Of a DNA stretch of 6,392 bases, positions 1-5,895 are shown one piece after another. Origin of the DNA: Comamonadaceae bacterium (GTDB lineage: Bacteria; Pseudomonadota; Gammaproteobacteria; Burkholderiales; Burkholderiaceae_C); assembly GCA_947374505.1 (NCBI GenBank), contig CANCCE010000158.1:1-6392 (forward strand), given 5' to 3'. Numbering within the stretch: the first letter of the stretch is position 1; every line of letters starts with the position of its first letter. The notes under the pieces were generated by a model that made no database searches, was not told the origin of the DNA, and was given only the letters and a program-made list of their open reading frames with translations. A program made the translations under genes and the position numbers.

Positions 1-260
1 CCGCTCAGACGCCGCCGGATGCGTCTAAAACGACCCCACCAGCAGGACGACCAGAGCCCACCATTCAGCGCATTCACAACCAAGACGCGGGCTCGCGCAT
101 TGATGAGCTGCGCGTCGGTGGCGAAACTCAGAGCATCACGGTGCAGCCAGCCGCCAATGTCCCGCCCTACGAAGTCAAGCCCATCGATGCGTCCCGCAGC
201 GGCGGCACCTCCGAATCGGGCACGGCCGGTTCGCGCTTTTGGAATATCCTGAAGTTTTAA
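1..260 (+). CDS. DUF2782-like small protein, 3' end (5' truncated by window)
   Basis: An open frame runs from the left edge (first full codon at base 3) to TAA at 258-260 and gives 85 residues. The first 20 or so are rich in Pro, Thr and Ala, as in a linker after a signal or lipoprotein leader lying outside the window. The core reads as PTIQRIHNQDAGSRIDELRV, then GGETQSITVQP and PPYEVKPID, and it ends in GSRFWNILKF. The order 'I-x-R, short spacer, I-x-E-x-R-V-x-G, I-x-V-x-P, P-P-Y-x-V' resembles the DUF2782 family, small exported proteins of unknown function that I recall lying between polA and thrB in Pseudomonas. The same neighbour, thrB, follows 69 bp downstream here, which supports the call. 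The function is unknown. This frame is preferred over a competing frame from base 19 (stop at 252) because of the family-like wording and the Pro/Gly-rich then beta-strand-like layout. Confidence 0.6.
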   Translation, partial: AQTPPDASKTTPPAGRPEPTIQRIHNQDAGSRIDELRVGGETQSITVQPAANVPPYEVKPIDASRSGGTSESGTAGSRFWNILKF

Positions 261-283
261 GCGCCCGCACCGACCCCGCCACT

Positions 284-309
284 CGTTTTCGTTTTCGTTT
301 TCGTTTTTT
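284..309 (+). repeat. (CGTTTT)x4 hexanucleotide tandem repeat in thrB leader
   Basis: Four perfect head-to-tail copies of CGTTTT occupy 284-307, followed by two further T. The repeat lies in the 69-bp gap between the DUF2782-like gene and thrB and ends about 20 bp before the thrB ATG. The stretch before it (261-283) is C-rich and G-poor, so the leader goes from C-rich to U-rich. No stable stem precedes the T-rich part, so it is not a standard intrinsic terminator. It may be a slippage-prone tract or an unstructured ribosome standby region; both are inferences. Confidence 0.85.
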
Positions 310-329
310 ATTGATTTTCAGGTTTCAGC

Positions 330-1388
330 ATGGCTGTCTTCACCGAGGTCTCGCATGACGAGGCTGCTTCATTTTTACAGGCCTTGGGCCTCGGCGAGTT
401 GCAGTCCATCAAGGGCTGCGCTGGTGGCATTGAAAACACCAATTACTTTGTTGATACCGATCAAGGTGAGTTCGTCCTGACGCTGTTTGAACGGCTGACC
501 TTTGAGCAACTGCCTTTTTACCTGCAACTCATGAAGCATCTGGCTGAGCGTGGCATTCCGGTGCCTGATCCACAGGCCGCAGCCGATGCCCCCATTGTTC
601 TGGTCAAGCCCCGCAAAGGAGCCGCCGCCAAACCAGCCGCACTGACCGACGTGCGCCCAGGCGCCATCTTGCACAGCCTCAAAGGCAAACCCGCTGCGGT
701 CGTGAACAAACTGCGCGGCAGCAGCGAGTTAAATCCCCAGCCGGTGCATTGCGCGGCGGTTGGCGACATGCTGGCGCGCATGCATCTGGCCGGACGCGAC
801 TTCGACATGCAGCAACTGAATTTACGGGGTCTGCCTTGGTGGAATGAAACCGTGCCGGTGGTGCTGCCGTACCTCACGCAGGAACAGCGCACACTCATCG
901 TAGGCGAGCTGGCATTTCAAAACCATGTGGCCGCGTCATCGGCTTATCAGGCACTGCCGCGAGGCCCGATTCACGCAGACCTGTTTCGTGACAACGTCAT
1001 GTTTGACACCGACAGTCACCACCTTGAAGGCGGCCACAGCGACCAACTGACCGGATTTTTTGACTTTTACTTTGCCGGCTGCGATACTTTTTTGTTTGAC
1101 ATCGCCGTCTGCCTGAACGACTGGTGCATTGACCTGGCCAGCGGTGAAAACGATCCGGAGCGCGCCGATGCTTTTCTCAACGCTTACCAGGCGGTACGGC
1201 CACTGACAGCGCAAGAAAGGCAGCTGCTGCCGGCCATGCTGCGCGCCGGGGCGCTGCGCTTTTGGACCTCGCGTTTGTGGGACTTTCACTTGCCGCGAGA
1301 CGCCGCCGTTCTCAAAGCGCATGATCCAGAACACTTTGAACGCGTGCTGCGTCAGTGCCTGTTGCAGCCCTACAGCTTGCCGACTTGA
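330..1388 (+). CDS. thrB: Homoserine kinase, ThrB of the APH-fold type
   Basis: The protein is predicted to phosphorylate L-homoserine with ATP to O-phosphohomoserine in the cytoplasm, the step before threonine synthase. It has 352 residues and the aminoglycoside-phosphotransferase (choline-kinase-like) fold, not the GHMP fold of E. coli ThrB. Visible features are a glycine-containing N-terminal loop GIENTNYFV at 33-41, a strand pair EFVLTLFE at 47-54, the catalytic Brenner-type motif GPIHADLFRDNVMF at 212-225 (Asp217 as likely base, Asn222 for Mg), and a second metal motif GFFDFYFAGCDTFLFDIA at 242-259 (Asp245). The family is usually about 315-335 residues. The extra length lies mainly at 85-112 (Ala/Lys/Pro-rich) and slightly at 226-240. 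The start is the ATG at 330, where MAVFTEVS matches the usual family N terminus; AGG at 320-322 is a weak ribosome site. The next gene follows 31 bp downstream. Confidence 0.95.
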   Translation: MAVFTEVSHDEAASFLQALGLGELQSIKGCAGGIENTNYFVDTDQGEFVLTLFERLTFEQLPFYLQLMKHLAERGIPVPDPQAAADAPIVLVKPRKGAAAKPAALTDVRPGAILHSLKGKPAAVVNKLRGSSELNPQPVHCAAVGDMLARMHLAGRDFDMQQLNLRGLPWWNETVPVVLPYLTQEQRTLIVGELAFQNHVAASSAYQALPRGPIHADLFRDNVMFDTDSHHLEGGHSDQLTGFFDFYFAGCDTFLFDIAVCLNDWCIDLASGENDPERADAFLNAYQAVRPLTAQERQLLPAMLRAGALRFWTSRLWDFHLPRDAAVLKAHDPEHFERVLRQCLLQPYSLPT

Positions 1389-1419
1389 AGCCCGCCTATC
1401 CTTACCTGACACTGATCAC

Positions 1420-2229
1420 ATGAAACTCAACATTGTTCCTGCCCGTACCGGTGCCGCTTGGGTCAAACTGGGGATCCGGACTTTCTTCAAGCAACCGCTG
1501 GCCATGTCCGGCTTGTTCTTCATGTTCATGGCCTTGCTGTCAGTCGCCTCGCTGCTGCCCTTTGTCGGCAGCGCGTTGGCACTGGCGTTGTTGCCTGCGG
1601 CCACCTTAGGCTTGATGGCAGCCACCAAAGAAGCCACTGGCGGCAAATTTCCCATGCCGTCGATTTTGATCAGCGCTTTTCGAGCAGGACAGCAGCGCAA
1701 GCAAGCCATGATGGTGCTGGGCGCGCTCTACGCTGTGGGCTTTTTGGGACTGATGGGTGTGACCGCCCTGATCGACGGCGGGGAATTTGCCAAGCTCTAT
1801 CTGGTCGGCGGCAAGATCACCGAAGAGATGGTCCTGCAAGGCGACTTTCAAACCGCCATGTGGGCCGCGCTGCTGTTGTACCTGCCGCTGTCACTGCTGT
1901 TTTGGCATGCCCCTGCACTGGTCCATTGGCATGGCGTGTCACCCGGCAAAAGCCTGTTCTTCAGTTTCATGGCCTGTTACAAAAATTTTGGTGCGCTGAC
2001 GGTGTTCGGTCTGCTCTGGATCGGCCTGTTCATGGCCATGGGACTGGTCGTCACACTGATCGCCGCCCTGCTCGGCAACCCGGGTTTTGCCGCCATCGCC
2101 ATGTTTCCGGCGGCGATGCTGATGGTGTCGATGTTCTTCACCTCGCTTTATTTCACGTTTGAAGGCAGTTTTGTGGCGGACTCTGACCCCTCCAGTGAGC
2201 CGGTTCACACCGTCGATATCAACGCTTGA
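1420..2229 (+). CDS. BPSS1780-family integral membrane protein
   Basis: This is a 269-residue inner-membrane protein of unknown function. The opening MKLNIVPARTGAAWVKLG, followed by IRTFFKQPLAMSGLFFMFM, is characteristic of proteins labelled BPSS1780 family in Burkholderiales. Hydrophobic segments suggest about six membrane spans near residues 28-48, 50-69, 96-117, 147-167, 190-216 and 221-245. The basic N-terminal stretch, the basic loop FRAGQQRKQ at 87-95 and an acidic C-terminal tail (252-269) set the polarity. There is no enzyme motif or transporter signature that I recognise. The reading frame is open from 1321, but the ATG at 1420 is chosen because upstream residues are Cys-rich, out of character and overlap thrB, while MKLNIVPA is the conserved start. 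No clear Shine-Dalgarno sequence is visible. Its position between thrB and cysK suggests co-transcription but does not reveal a role. Confidence 0.88.
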   Translation: MKLNIVPARTGAAWVKLGIRTFFKQPLAMSGLFFMFMALLSVASLLPFVGSALALALLPAATLGLMAATKEATGGKFPMPSILISAFRAGQQRKQAMMVLGALYAVGFLGLMGVTALIDGGEFAKLYLVGGKITEEMVLQGDFQTAMWAALLLYLPLSLLFWHAPALVHWHGVSPGKSLFFSFMACYKNFGALTVFGLLWIGLFMAMGLVVTLIAALLGNPGFAAIAMFPAAMLMVSMFFTSLYFTFEGSFVADSDPSSEPVHTVDINA

Positions 2230-2255
2230 CCAGGCCCCTTACTTTTCACCCACTC

Positions 2256-2260
2256 AGGAG
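2256..2260 (+). promoter_or_regulatory. Ribosome binding site of cysK (AGGAG)
   Basis: AGGAG lies six bases before the ATG at 2267. It fixes the cysK start, because the frame is open back to an earlier ATG at 2159 inside the preceding gene. It is the strongest Shine-Dalgarno match among the complete plus-strand genes here. Confidence 0.85.
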
Positions 2261-2266
2261 AATCTC

Positions 2267-3187
2267 ATGCGCGCTGACAGCATTTTGCAGACCATTGGCA
2301 ACACGCCCCATATTCGCATCAACCGCTTGTTCGGCCCGAAGGCACACGTCTGGATCAAGTCAGAGCGCAGCAACCCGGGTGGCTCGATCAAAGACCGGAT
2401 TGCGCTGGCCATGATTGAAGCGGCTGAAAAAAGCGGGCAGCTGAAACCCGGTGCCACCATCATCGAGCCGACCTCTGGCAACACGGGTGTCGGCCTGGCC
2501 ATGGTGGCCGCCGTCAAGGGCTACAAATTGATTCTGGTCATGCCCGACAGCATGTCGGTTGAGCGCCGCCGTTTGATGTTGGCTTACGGTGCCAGTTTTG
2601 ACCTCACGCCGCGTGAAAAAGGCATGAAGGGCGCCATCGCCCGTGCCCAGGAACTGGCCGCCGCCACGCCCAACGCCTGGGTGCCGCAGCAGTTTGACAA
2701 CCCGGCCAATATCGAGGTCCATGCACGCACCACAGCGCTTGAAATTTTGGCTGACTTCCCGGACGGTTTAGACGCCATCATCACCGGGGTTGGCACGGGC
2801 GGCCACCTCAGCGGTGTGGCGCAAGTGTTGAAAGCCAAATGGCCGCAACTCAAAGTGTTTGCGGTGGAGCCGACCCAAAGCCCGGTTATCAGCGGCGGCG
2901 CCCCTGCACCGCACCCGATTCAAGGCATTGGTGCCGGTTTTATCCCGAAAAACCTGTTGGTCGATTTGCTCGACGGCACGATTCAGGTAGACGCCGAACC
3001 GGCCCGTGAAATGGCTCGCCGCAGTGCCCGCGAAGAAGGCATGTTGGTCGGTATTTCAAGCGGCGCCACCCTCGCTGCGATTGCCCAAAAACTGCCGGAG
3101 TTGCCAGCCGGTGCCAAAGTGCTGGGCTTCAACTACGACACCGGTGAGCGTTACTTTTCGGTCGAAGGCTTTCTGCCGACTGAGTGA
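2267..3187 (+). CDS. cysK: Cysteine synthase A (O-acetylserine sulfhydrylase)
   Basis: This PLP enzyme is predicted to make L-cysteine from O-acetyl-L-serine and sulfide in the cytoplasm. It has 306 residues, the usual length. Motifs in order are TIGNTP at 9-14; SNPGGSIKDR at 35-44 with the Schiff-base Lys42; substrate loop PTSGNTG at 68-74; QQFDNPAN at 141-148; PLP phosphate loop GVGTGGHLSG at 174-183; IQGIGAGFIP at 218-227; GISSGA at 262-267, whose serines contact the PLP ring nitrogen; and DTGERYFS at 291-298. PTSGNTG, IQGIGAGFIP and the GISSGA context fit CysK better than CysM, which typically has ATSGNTG and lacks the IQGIGAGF loop. The phosphate loop has His180 where E. coli CysK has Thr. 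ATG 2267 is chosen for its AGGAG site and the family-like MRADSILQTIGNTP opening. It lies 37 bp after the membrane-protein gene and converges with uvrD 25 bp away. The sulfur source and effector partners cannot be read from the sequence. Confidence 0.93.
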   Translation: MRADSILQTIGNTPHIRINRLFGPKAHVWIKSERSNPGGSIKDRIALAMIEAAEKSGQLKPGATIIEPTSGNTGVGLAMVAAVKGYKLILVMPDSMSVERRRLMLAYGASFDLTPREKGMKGAIARAQELAAATPNAWVPQQFDNPANIEVHARTTALEILADFPDGLDAIITGVGTGGHLSGVAQVLKAKWPQLKVFAVEPTQSPVISGGAPAPHPIQGIGAGFIPKNLLVDLLDGTIQVDAEPAREMARRSAREEGMLVGISSGATLAAIAQKLPELPAGAKVLGFNYDTGERYFSVEGFLPTE

Positions 3188-3212
3188 GTTCGCGCCGGCT
3201 TTGAATGTCGAC

Positions 3213-5669
3213 TCAGCTGACGATGGTCAGCTTGGCGACGCTCAGTGCCAGCCACTTCACACCGTGACGCGTGAAGTTAATCTGGGCCCGGGCGTCGTCG
3301 CCCACGCCTTCGAGCATCAACACCTTGCCTTCACCAAACTTGGCGTGAAAGACTTCCGTGCCCGCTTTGAGACCGTGCGCCGGCGCTTCGCGCTGGGCCG
3401 GCACTGGCGGGTTGGCAAAGCGTTCGCCCGTACCACCGGTACGCGAGGCATAGGCCTTGGCCGCCCAGTCACCGCTCGAACCCGAGCCCCCTGAAGCACC
3501 GCCGCCCTGCCAGCCTCCGCCGCCAGCGCGACCCGCACTGCCAAAACCAGACCCGAAGCCCTGATTTTTAGGTGTGATCCACTTCAGTGCGGCCTCAGGC
3601 AGCTCGTCAAAAAAGCGGCTTTTCAGGTGGTAACGGGTTTGCCCGTGCAACATGCGCGTTTGTGAATGGCTCAGGTAGAGTCGTTGACGTGCCCGCGTGA
3701 TGGCGACATACATCAGGCGGCGTTCTTCTTCCACGCCGTCACGGTCGCTCATGGCGTTTTCGTGCGGGAACAATCCCTCTTCAATGCCGGTGATGAAGAC
3801 ACAGTCGAACTCCAGCCCTTTGGAGGCGTGCACCGTCATGAGCTGCACCGCGTCTTGGCCGGCTTGGGCCTGGTTGTCACCCGACTCCAGCGCGGCGTGG
3901 GTCAAAAATGCCACCAACGGCGACAGCGTTTCGCCGGTTTCAGCATCGGGCGCCGGAAACTCCAAGGGCTCGTCGAGCAGCGCGGCATTCACGTTCAAGC
4001 CTTGGCTGGCGGGTGACTGGCCGATCGGATAACCGTGCTCGTCAATCGGCAAGGCCACGGCGTCGCGGCCAAAGCCTTCCATGCTCACAAAGGACTCGGC
4101 GGCGTTGATCAGTTCGCCCAAATTCTCCAGCCGGTCCTGGCCTTCTTTTTCGAGCCGGTAATGTTCTTGCAGGCCGCTGTATTGCAGCACCAACTCGATG
4201 ATTTCACGCAGTGTGCAACCGCTGGTCTGCTCGCGCAGCACATCGATCTTGGCGACAAAAGCGCCCAGGTTGGTACCGGCCTTGCCGGTCACAGCACTCA
4301 CCGCGTCGCTCATGGAGCAACCCGATGCACGAGCGATGTCTTGCAGTTGCTCAATGCTGCGCGCGCCAATACCGCGCGGCGGGAAATTAACGATGCGCAA
4401 AAAGCTGGTGTCGTCGTTCGGGTTCTCCAGCAAGCGCAAGTAGGCCAGTGCGTGCTTGATCTCGGCCCGTTCAAAAAAGCGCAAACCGCCGTAGACACGG
4501 TACGGCATGCCGGCGTTGAATAGCGCGGTTTCCATCACCCGACTTTGGGCATTGCTGCGGTACAAAAGCGCGATCTCTTTGCGCAGAGTGCCGTCGCGCA
4601 CCAGTTGCTTGACCTCGTCGACAAACCACTGCGCTTCAGCGAAGTCGCTGGTCGCTTCGTAGACGCGCACCGGCTCGCCGGGGCCGGCTTCGGTGCGCAG
4701 GTTCTTGCCTAGACGCTTGCTGTTGTGGCTGATGAGGTGATTCGCCGAATCCAAAATGTTGCCGAAGCTGCGGTAGTTGCGCTCCAGCTTGATTTGATGC
4801 TGGACATGGAACTCACGCACAAAATCCGACATGTTGCCGACGCGCGCACCCCTGAAAGCGTAAATGCTCTGGTCGTCGTCGCCCACCGCCACCACTGAGC
4901 CGCCGGGCATCGCGTCTGCGCCGGCGGGTGCGTCGTCGCCCTGCCCGGCCAGCATCTTGATCCAGGCATATTGCAGCTTGTTGGTGTCCTGAAACTCGTC
5001 AATCAGGATGTGGCGAAAACGCCGCTGATAGTGCTCGCGCACGGCAGCGTTGTCACGCAGCAGCTCGTAGCTGCGCAGCATCAGCTCACCAAAATCGACC
5101 ACGCCTTCGCGCTGGCATTGCTCTTCGTACAAAGCGTAAATCTCGGCCTTCTTGCGGCTTTCTTCGTCGCGCACCGGCACGTCTTTGGCACGCTGGCCAT
5201 CTTCCTTGCAGGCGGCAATGAACCAAGCCAGCTGCTTAGGCGGAAAGCGCTCGTCATCAATGTTGAATTGTTTGCACAGGCGCTTGATGGCCGAGAGCTG
5301 GTCTTGGGTGTCCAGAATCTGAAAACTCTGCGGCAGATTCGCCATCTTGTAATGCGCCCGCAAAAAACGGTTGCACAGGCCGTGAAACGTCCCGATCCAC
5401 ATGCCGCGCACATTCACCGGCAGCATGTCCGAGAGGCGGGCCATCATCTCCTTGGAAGCCTTGTTGGTGAAGGTGACCGCCAAAATGCCGCCGGGCGAGA
5501 CCTGACCGGTTTGCAGCAGCCAGGCAATCCGGGTGGTCAGCACCCGCGTTTTGCCGGAACCCGCACCGGCGAGGATGAGCGCATGCGTGTTGGGCAGCGT
5601 CACCGCAGCCAATTGCTCAGGATTTAGATTGTGGAGAAGGGGGGAGCTGGAGGCGGCATCTGCAAACAT
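3213..5669 (-). CDS. uvrD: UvrD/PcrA-type superfamily 1 DNA helicase
   Basis: This is an ATP-dependent 3'-5' DNA helicase, likely acting in nucleotide excision and mismatch repair and in clearing stalled complexes. It has 818 residues, longer than E. coli UvrD (720). Motifs in order: Q motif NLNPEQLAAV at 14-23, Walker A AGAGSGKT at 34-41, Ia TFTNKAS at 66-72, Ib GTFHGLCNR at 93-101, II LIDEFQDT at 222-229, III VGDDDQSIYAFRGA at 262-275, IV ERNYRS at 296-301, V QLMTVHASKGLEF at 609-621, VI EEERRLMYVAITRARQR at 647-663. A segment at about 533-578 is extra relative to E. coli UvrD. After the helicase core comes a Gly/Ser-rich linker (704-733), then a Tudor-like end (773-817, VFHAKFGEGKVLMLEGVG onward) like the RNA-polymerase-contacting tail of PcrA/UvrD. 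All catalytic motifs are intact. Rep is less likely because of this C-terminal domain. The start is the only plausible ATG; no Met follows until residue 75. Confidence 0.95.
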   Translation of the reverse strand: MFADAASSSPLLHNLNPEQLAAVTLPNTHALILAGAGSGKTRVLTTRIAWLLQTGQVSPGGILAVTFTNKASKEMMARLSDMLPVNVRGMWIGTFHGLCNRFLRAHYKMANLPQSFQILDTQDQLSAIKRLCKQFNIDDERFPPKQLAWFIAACKEDGQRAKDVPVRDEESRKKAEIYALYEEQCQREGVVDFGELMLRSYELLRDNAAVREHYQRRFRHILIDEFQDTNKLQYAWIKMLAGQGDDAPAGADAMPGGSVVAVGDDDQSIYAFRGARVGNMSDFVREFHVQHQIKLERNYRSFGNILDSANHLISHNSKRLGKNLRTEAGPGEPVRVYEATSDFAEAQWFVDEVKQLVRDGTLRKEIALLYRSNAQSRVMETALFNAGMPYRVYGGLRFFERAEIKHALAYLRLLENPNDDTSFLRIVNFPPRGIGARSIEQLQDIARASGCSMSDAVSAVTGKAGTNLGAFVAKIDVLREQTSGCTLREIIELVLQYSGLQEHYRLEKEGQDRLENLGELINAAESFVSMEGFGRDAVALPIDEHGYPIGQSPASQGLNVNAALLDEPLEFPAPDAETGETLSPLVAFLTHAALESGDNQAQAGQDAVQLMTVHASKGLEFDCVFITGIEEGLFPHENAMSDRDGVEEERRLMYVAITRARQRLYLSHSQTRMLHGQTRYHLKSRFFDELPEAALKWITPKNQGFGSGFGSAGRAGGGGWQGGGASGGSGSSGDWAAKAYASRTGGTGERFANPPVPAQREAPAHGLKAGTEVFHAKFGEGKVLMLEGVGDDARAQINFTRHGVKWLALSVAKLTIVS
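3215..3232. other. Perfect 7-bp inverted repeat at the uvrD stop codon
   Basis: AGCTGAC (3215-3221) and GTCAGCT (3226-3232) form a 7-bp stem with a GATG loop spanning the last codons and stop of uvrD. Neither strand has a T-run after the stem, so it is not a canonical intrinsic terminator. It is the only clear stem at the cysK/uvrD junction and could mark a 3' end or stabilise transcripts; that role is inferred. Confidence 0.4.
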
Positions 5670-5675
5670 CCACCC

Positions 5676-5681
5676 ATTGTA
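5676..5681 (-). promoter_or_regulatory. Putative uvrD -10 box (TACAAT), leaderless arrangement
   Basis: On the minus strand TACAAT is followed by six bases (GGGTGG) and then the uvrD ATG at 5669. This places the expected transcription start on or next to the A of the ATG. TACAAT differs from the sigma-70 consensus TATAAT at one base. No good -35 hexamer is seen at 16-18 bp upstream, and the GGTGG next to the ATG is too close to serve as a Shine-Dalgarno sequence. Confidence 0.5.
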
Positions 5682-5707
5682 GAAAGGCCTGCGGGCATTC
5701 GCAGCGA

Positions 5708-5724
5708 CATATAGCGCTTATATG
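5708..5724. promoter_or_regulatory. AT-rich inverted repeat CATATA-N5-TATATG, possible operator
   Basis: CATATA (5708-5713) and TATATG (5719-5724) are exact inverted repeats around a five-base GCGCT spacer. They sit in the divergent uvrD/guaC intergenic region, in locally AT-rich sequence. The geometry suits a dimeric helix-turn-helix protein, and TATATG could also overlap a weak plus-strand -10. No regulator is identified; the function is inferred from position and symmetry only. Confidence 0.35.
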
Positions 5725-5738
5725 CAGGACAGCTAAGC

Positions 5739-5803
5739 GGCCCGGCCGCGACGGCCTTAGAATCGGTCACCGGGCCCAAGTCATTGCGCCCGGTTTTGTG
5801 TTT
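5739..5803 (+). promoter_or_regulatory. Candidate attenuator in the guaC leader (terminator-like hairpin plus competing upstream arm)
   Basis: ACCGGGC (5769-5775) and GCCCGGT (5788-5794) form a 7-bp GC-rich stem with a 12-base loop. The T-rich tail TTTTGTGTTT (5794-5803) follows and its first T overlaps the stem. An upstream segment GGCCCGG (5739-5745) is exactly complementary to CCGGGCC (5770-5776), so it could take the hairpin's 5' arm. That segment itself overlaps a small stem, GGCCG (5744-5748) with CGGCC (5752-5756). Such mutually exclusive pairings resemble terminator/antiterminator leaders. It works this way only if transcription starts upstream of 5739. A TAGAAT at 5758-5763 could instead start transcripts at the hairpin itself, making it a 5' stabilising stem. 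No known riboswitch class is recognised. Confidence 0.4.
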
Positions 5804-5828
5804 CTGGCGCAGTCTTTCTGCCTGCCAG
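5804..5828 (+). other. Second leader hairpin upstream of guaC
   Basis: CTGGCGCAG (5804-5812) pairs with CTGC (5818-5821) and GCCAG (5824-5828), giving nine base pairs interrupted only by a two-base CT bulge on the 3' side, with a TCTTT loop. It begins directly after the T-rich tail of the preceding hairpin. No T-run follows it, so it is not a terminator. It may be a structural stem of the leader RNA. Confidence 0.5.
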
Positions 5829-5881
5829 CCGACATCAGCCGGTGCAACCCAAGCGCCCATCAATGTGAACAACAGACTGAT

Positions 5882-5887
5882 GGAGAG
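5882..5887 (+). promoter_or_regulatory. Ribosome binding site of guaC (GGAGAG), possibly sequestered
   Basis: GGAGAG lies eight bases before the guaC ATG at 5896 and supports that start. Its first bases belong to TGATGG (5878-5883), which is exactly complementary to CCATCA (5857-5862). The overlapping CTGATG (5877-5882) is complementary to CATCAG (5833-5838). Either pairing could mask part of the site. Confidence 0.7.
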
Positions 5888-5895
5888 CTTGGACC

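Noticed and set aside
19..252. 77-codon open frame at the left edge
   Set aside because: The frame ending at 260 gives a protein with DUF2782-like motifs; this one is a shifted, Arg/Pro/Ser-rich shadow of it.
518..898. Long antisense open frame within thrB, and similar antisense frames across thrB, cysK and uvrD
   Set aside because: Low-complexity, Arg/Ser/Cys-rich translations without recognisable motifs, typical of the opposite strand of GC-rich coding sequence.
1321..1419. Upstream in-frame start for the membrane protein
   Set aside because: It would overlap thrB by 68 bp and add a Cys-rich stretch unlike the family, whose conserved start is the MKLNIVPA at 1420.
2159..2266. Upstream in-frame start for cysK
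   Set aside because: It lies inside the preceding gene and lacks a ribosome site; the ATG at 2267 has AGGAG six bases away and the expected family N terminus.
3188..3240. Intrinsic terminator between convergent cysK and uvrD
   Set aside because: The only stem (3215-3232) lacks a T-run on either strand; it is listed only as an inverted repeat.
5700..5803. Guanine (purine) riboswitch upstream of guaC, prompted by CATATA...TATATG
   Set aside because: The purine-aptamer core needs conserved junction and loop segments, including a GTTTCTACC-like stretch and two kissing loops. None is present, and the spacing between the AT-rich elements is wrong.
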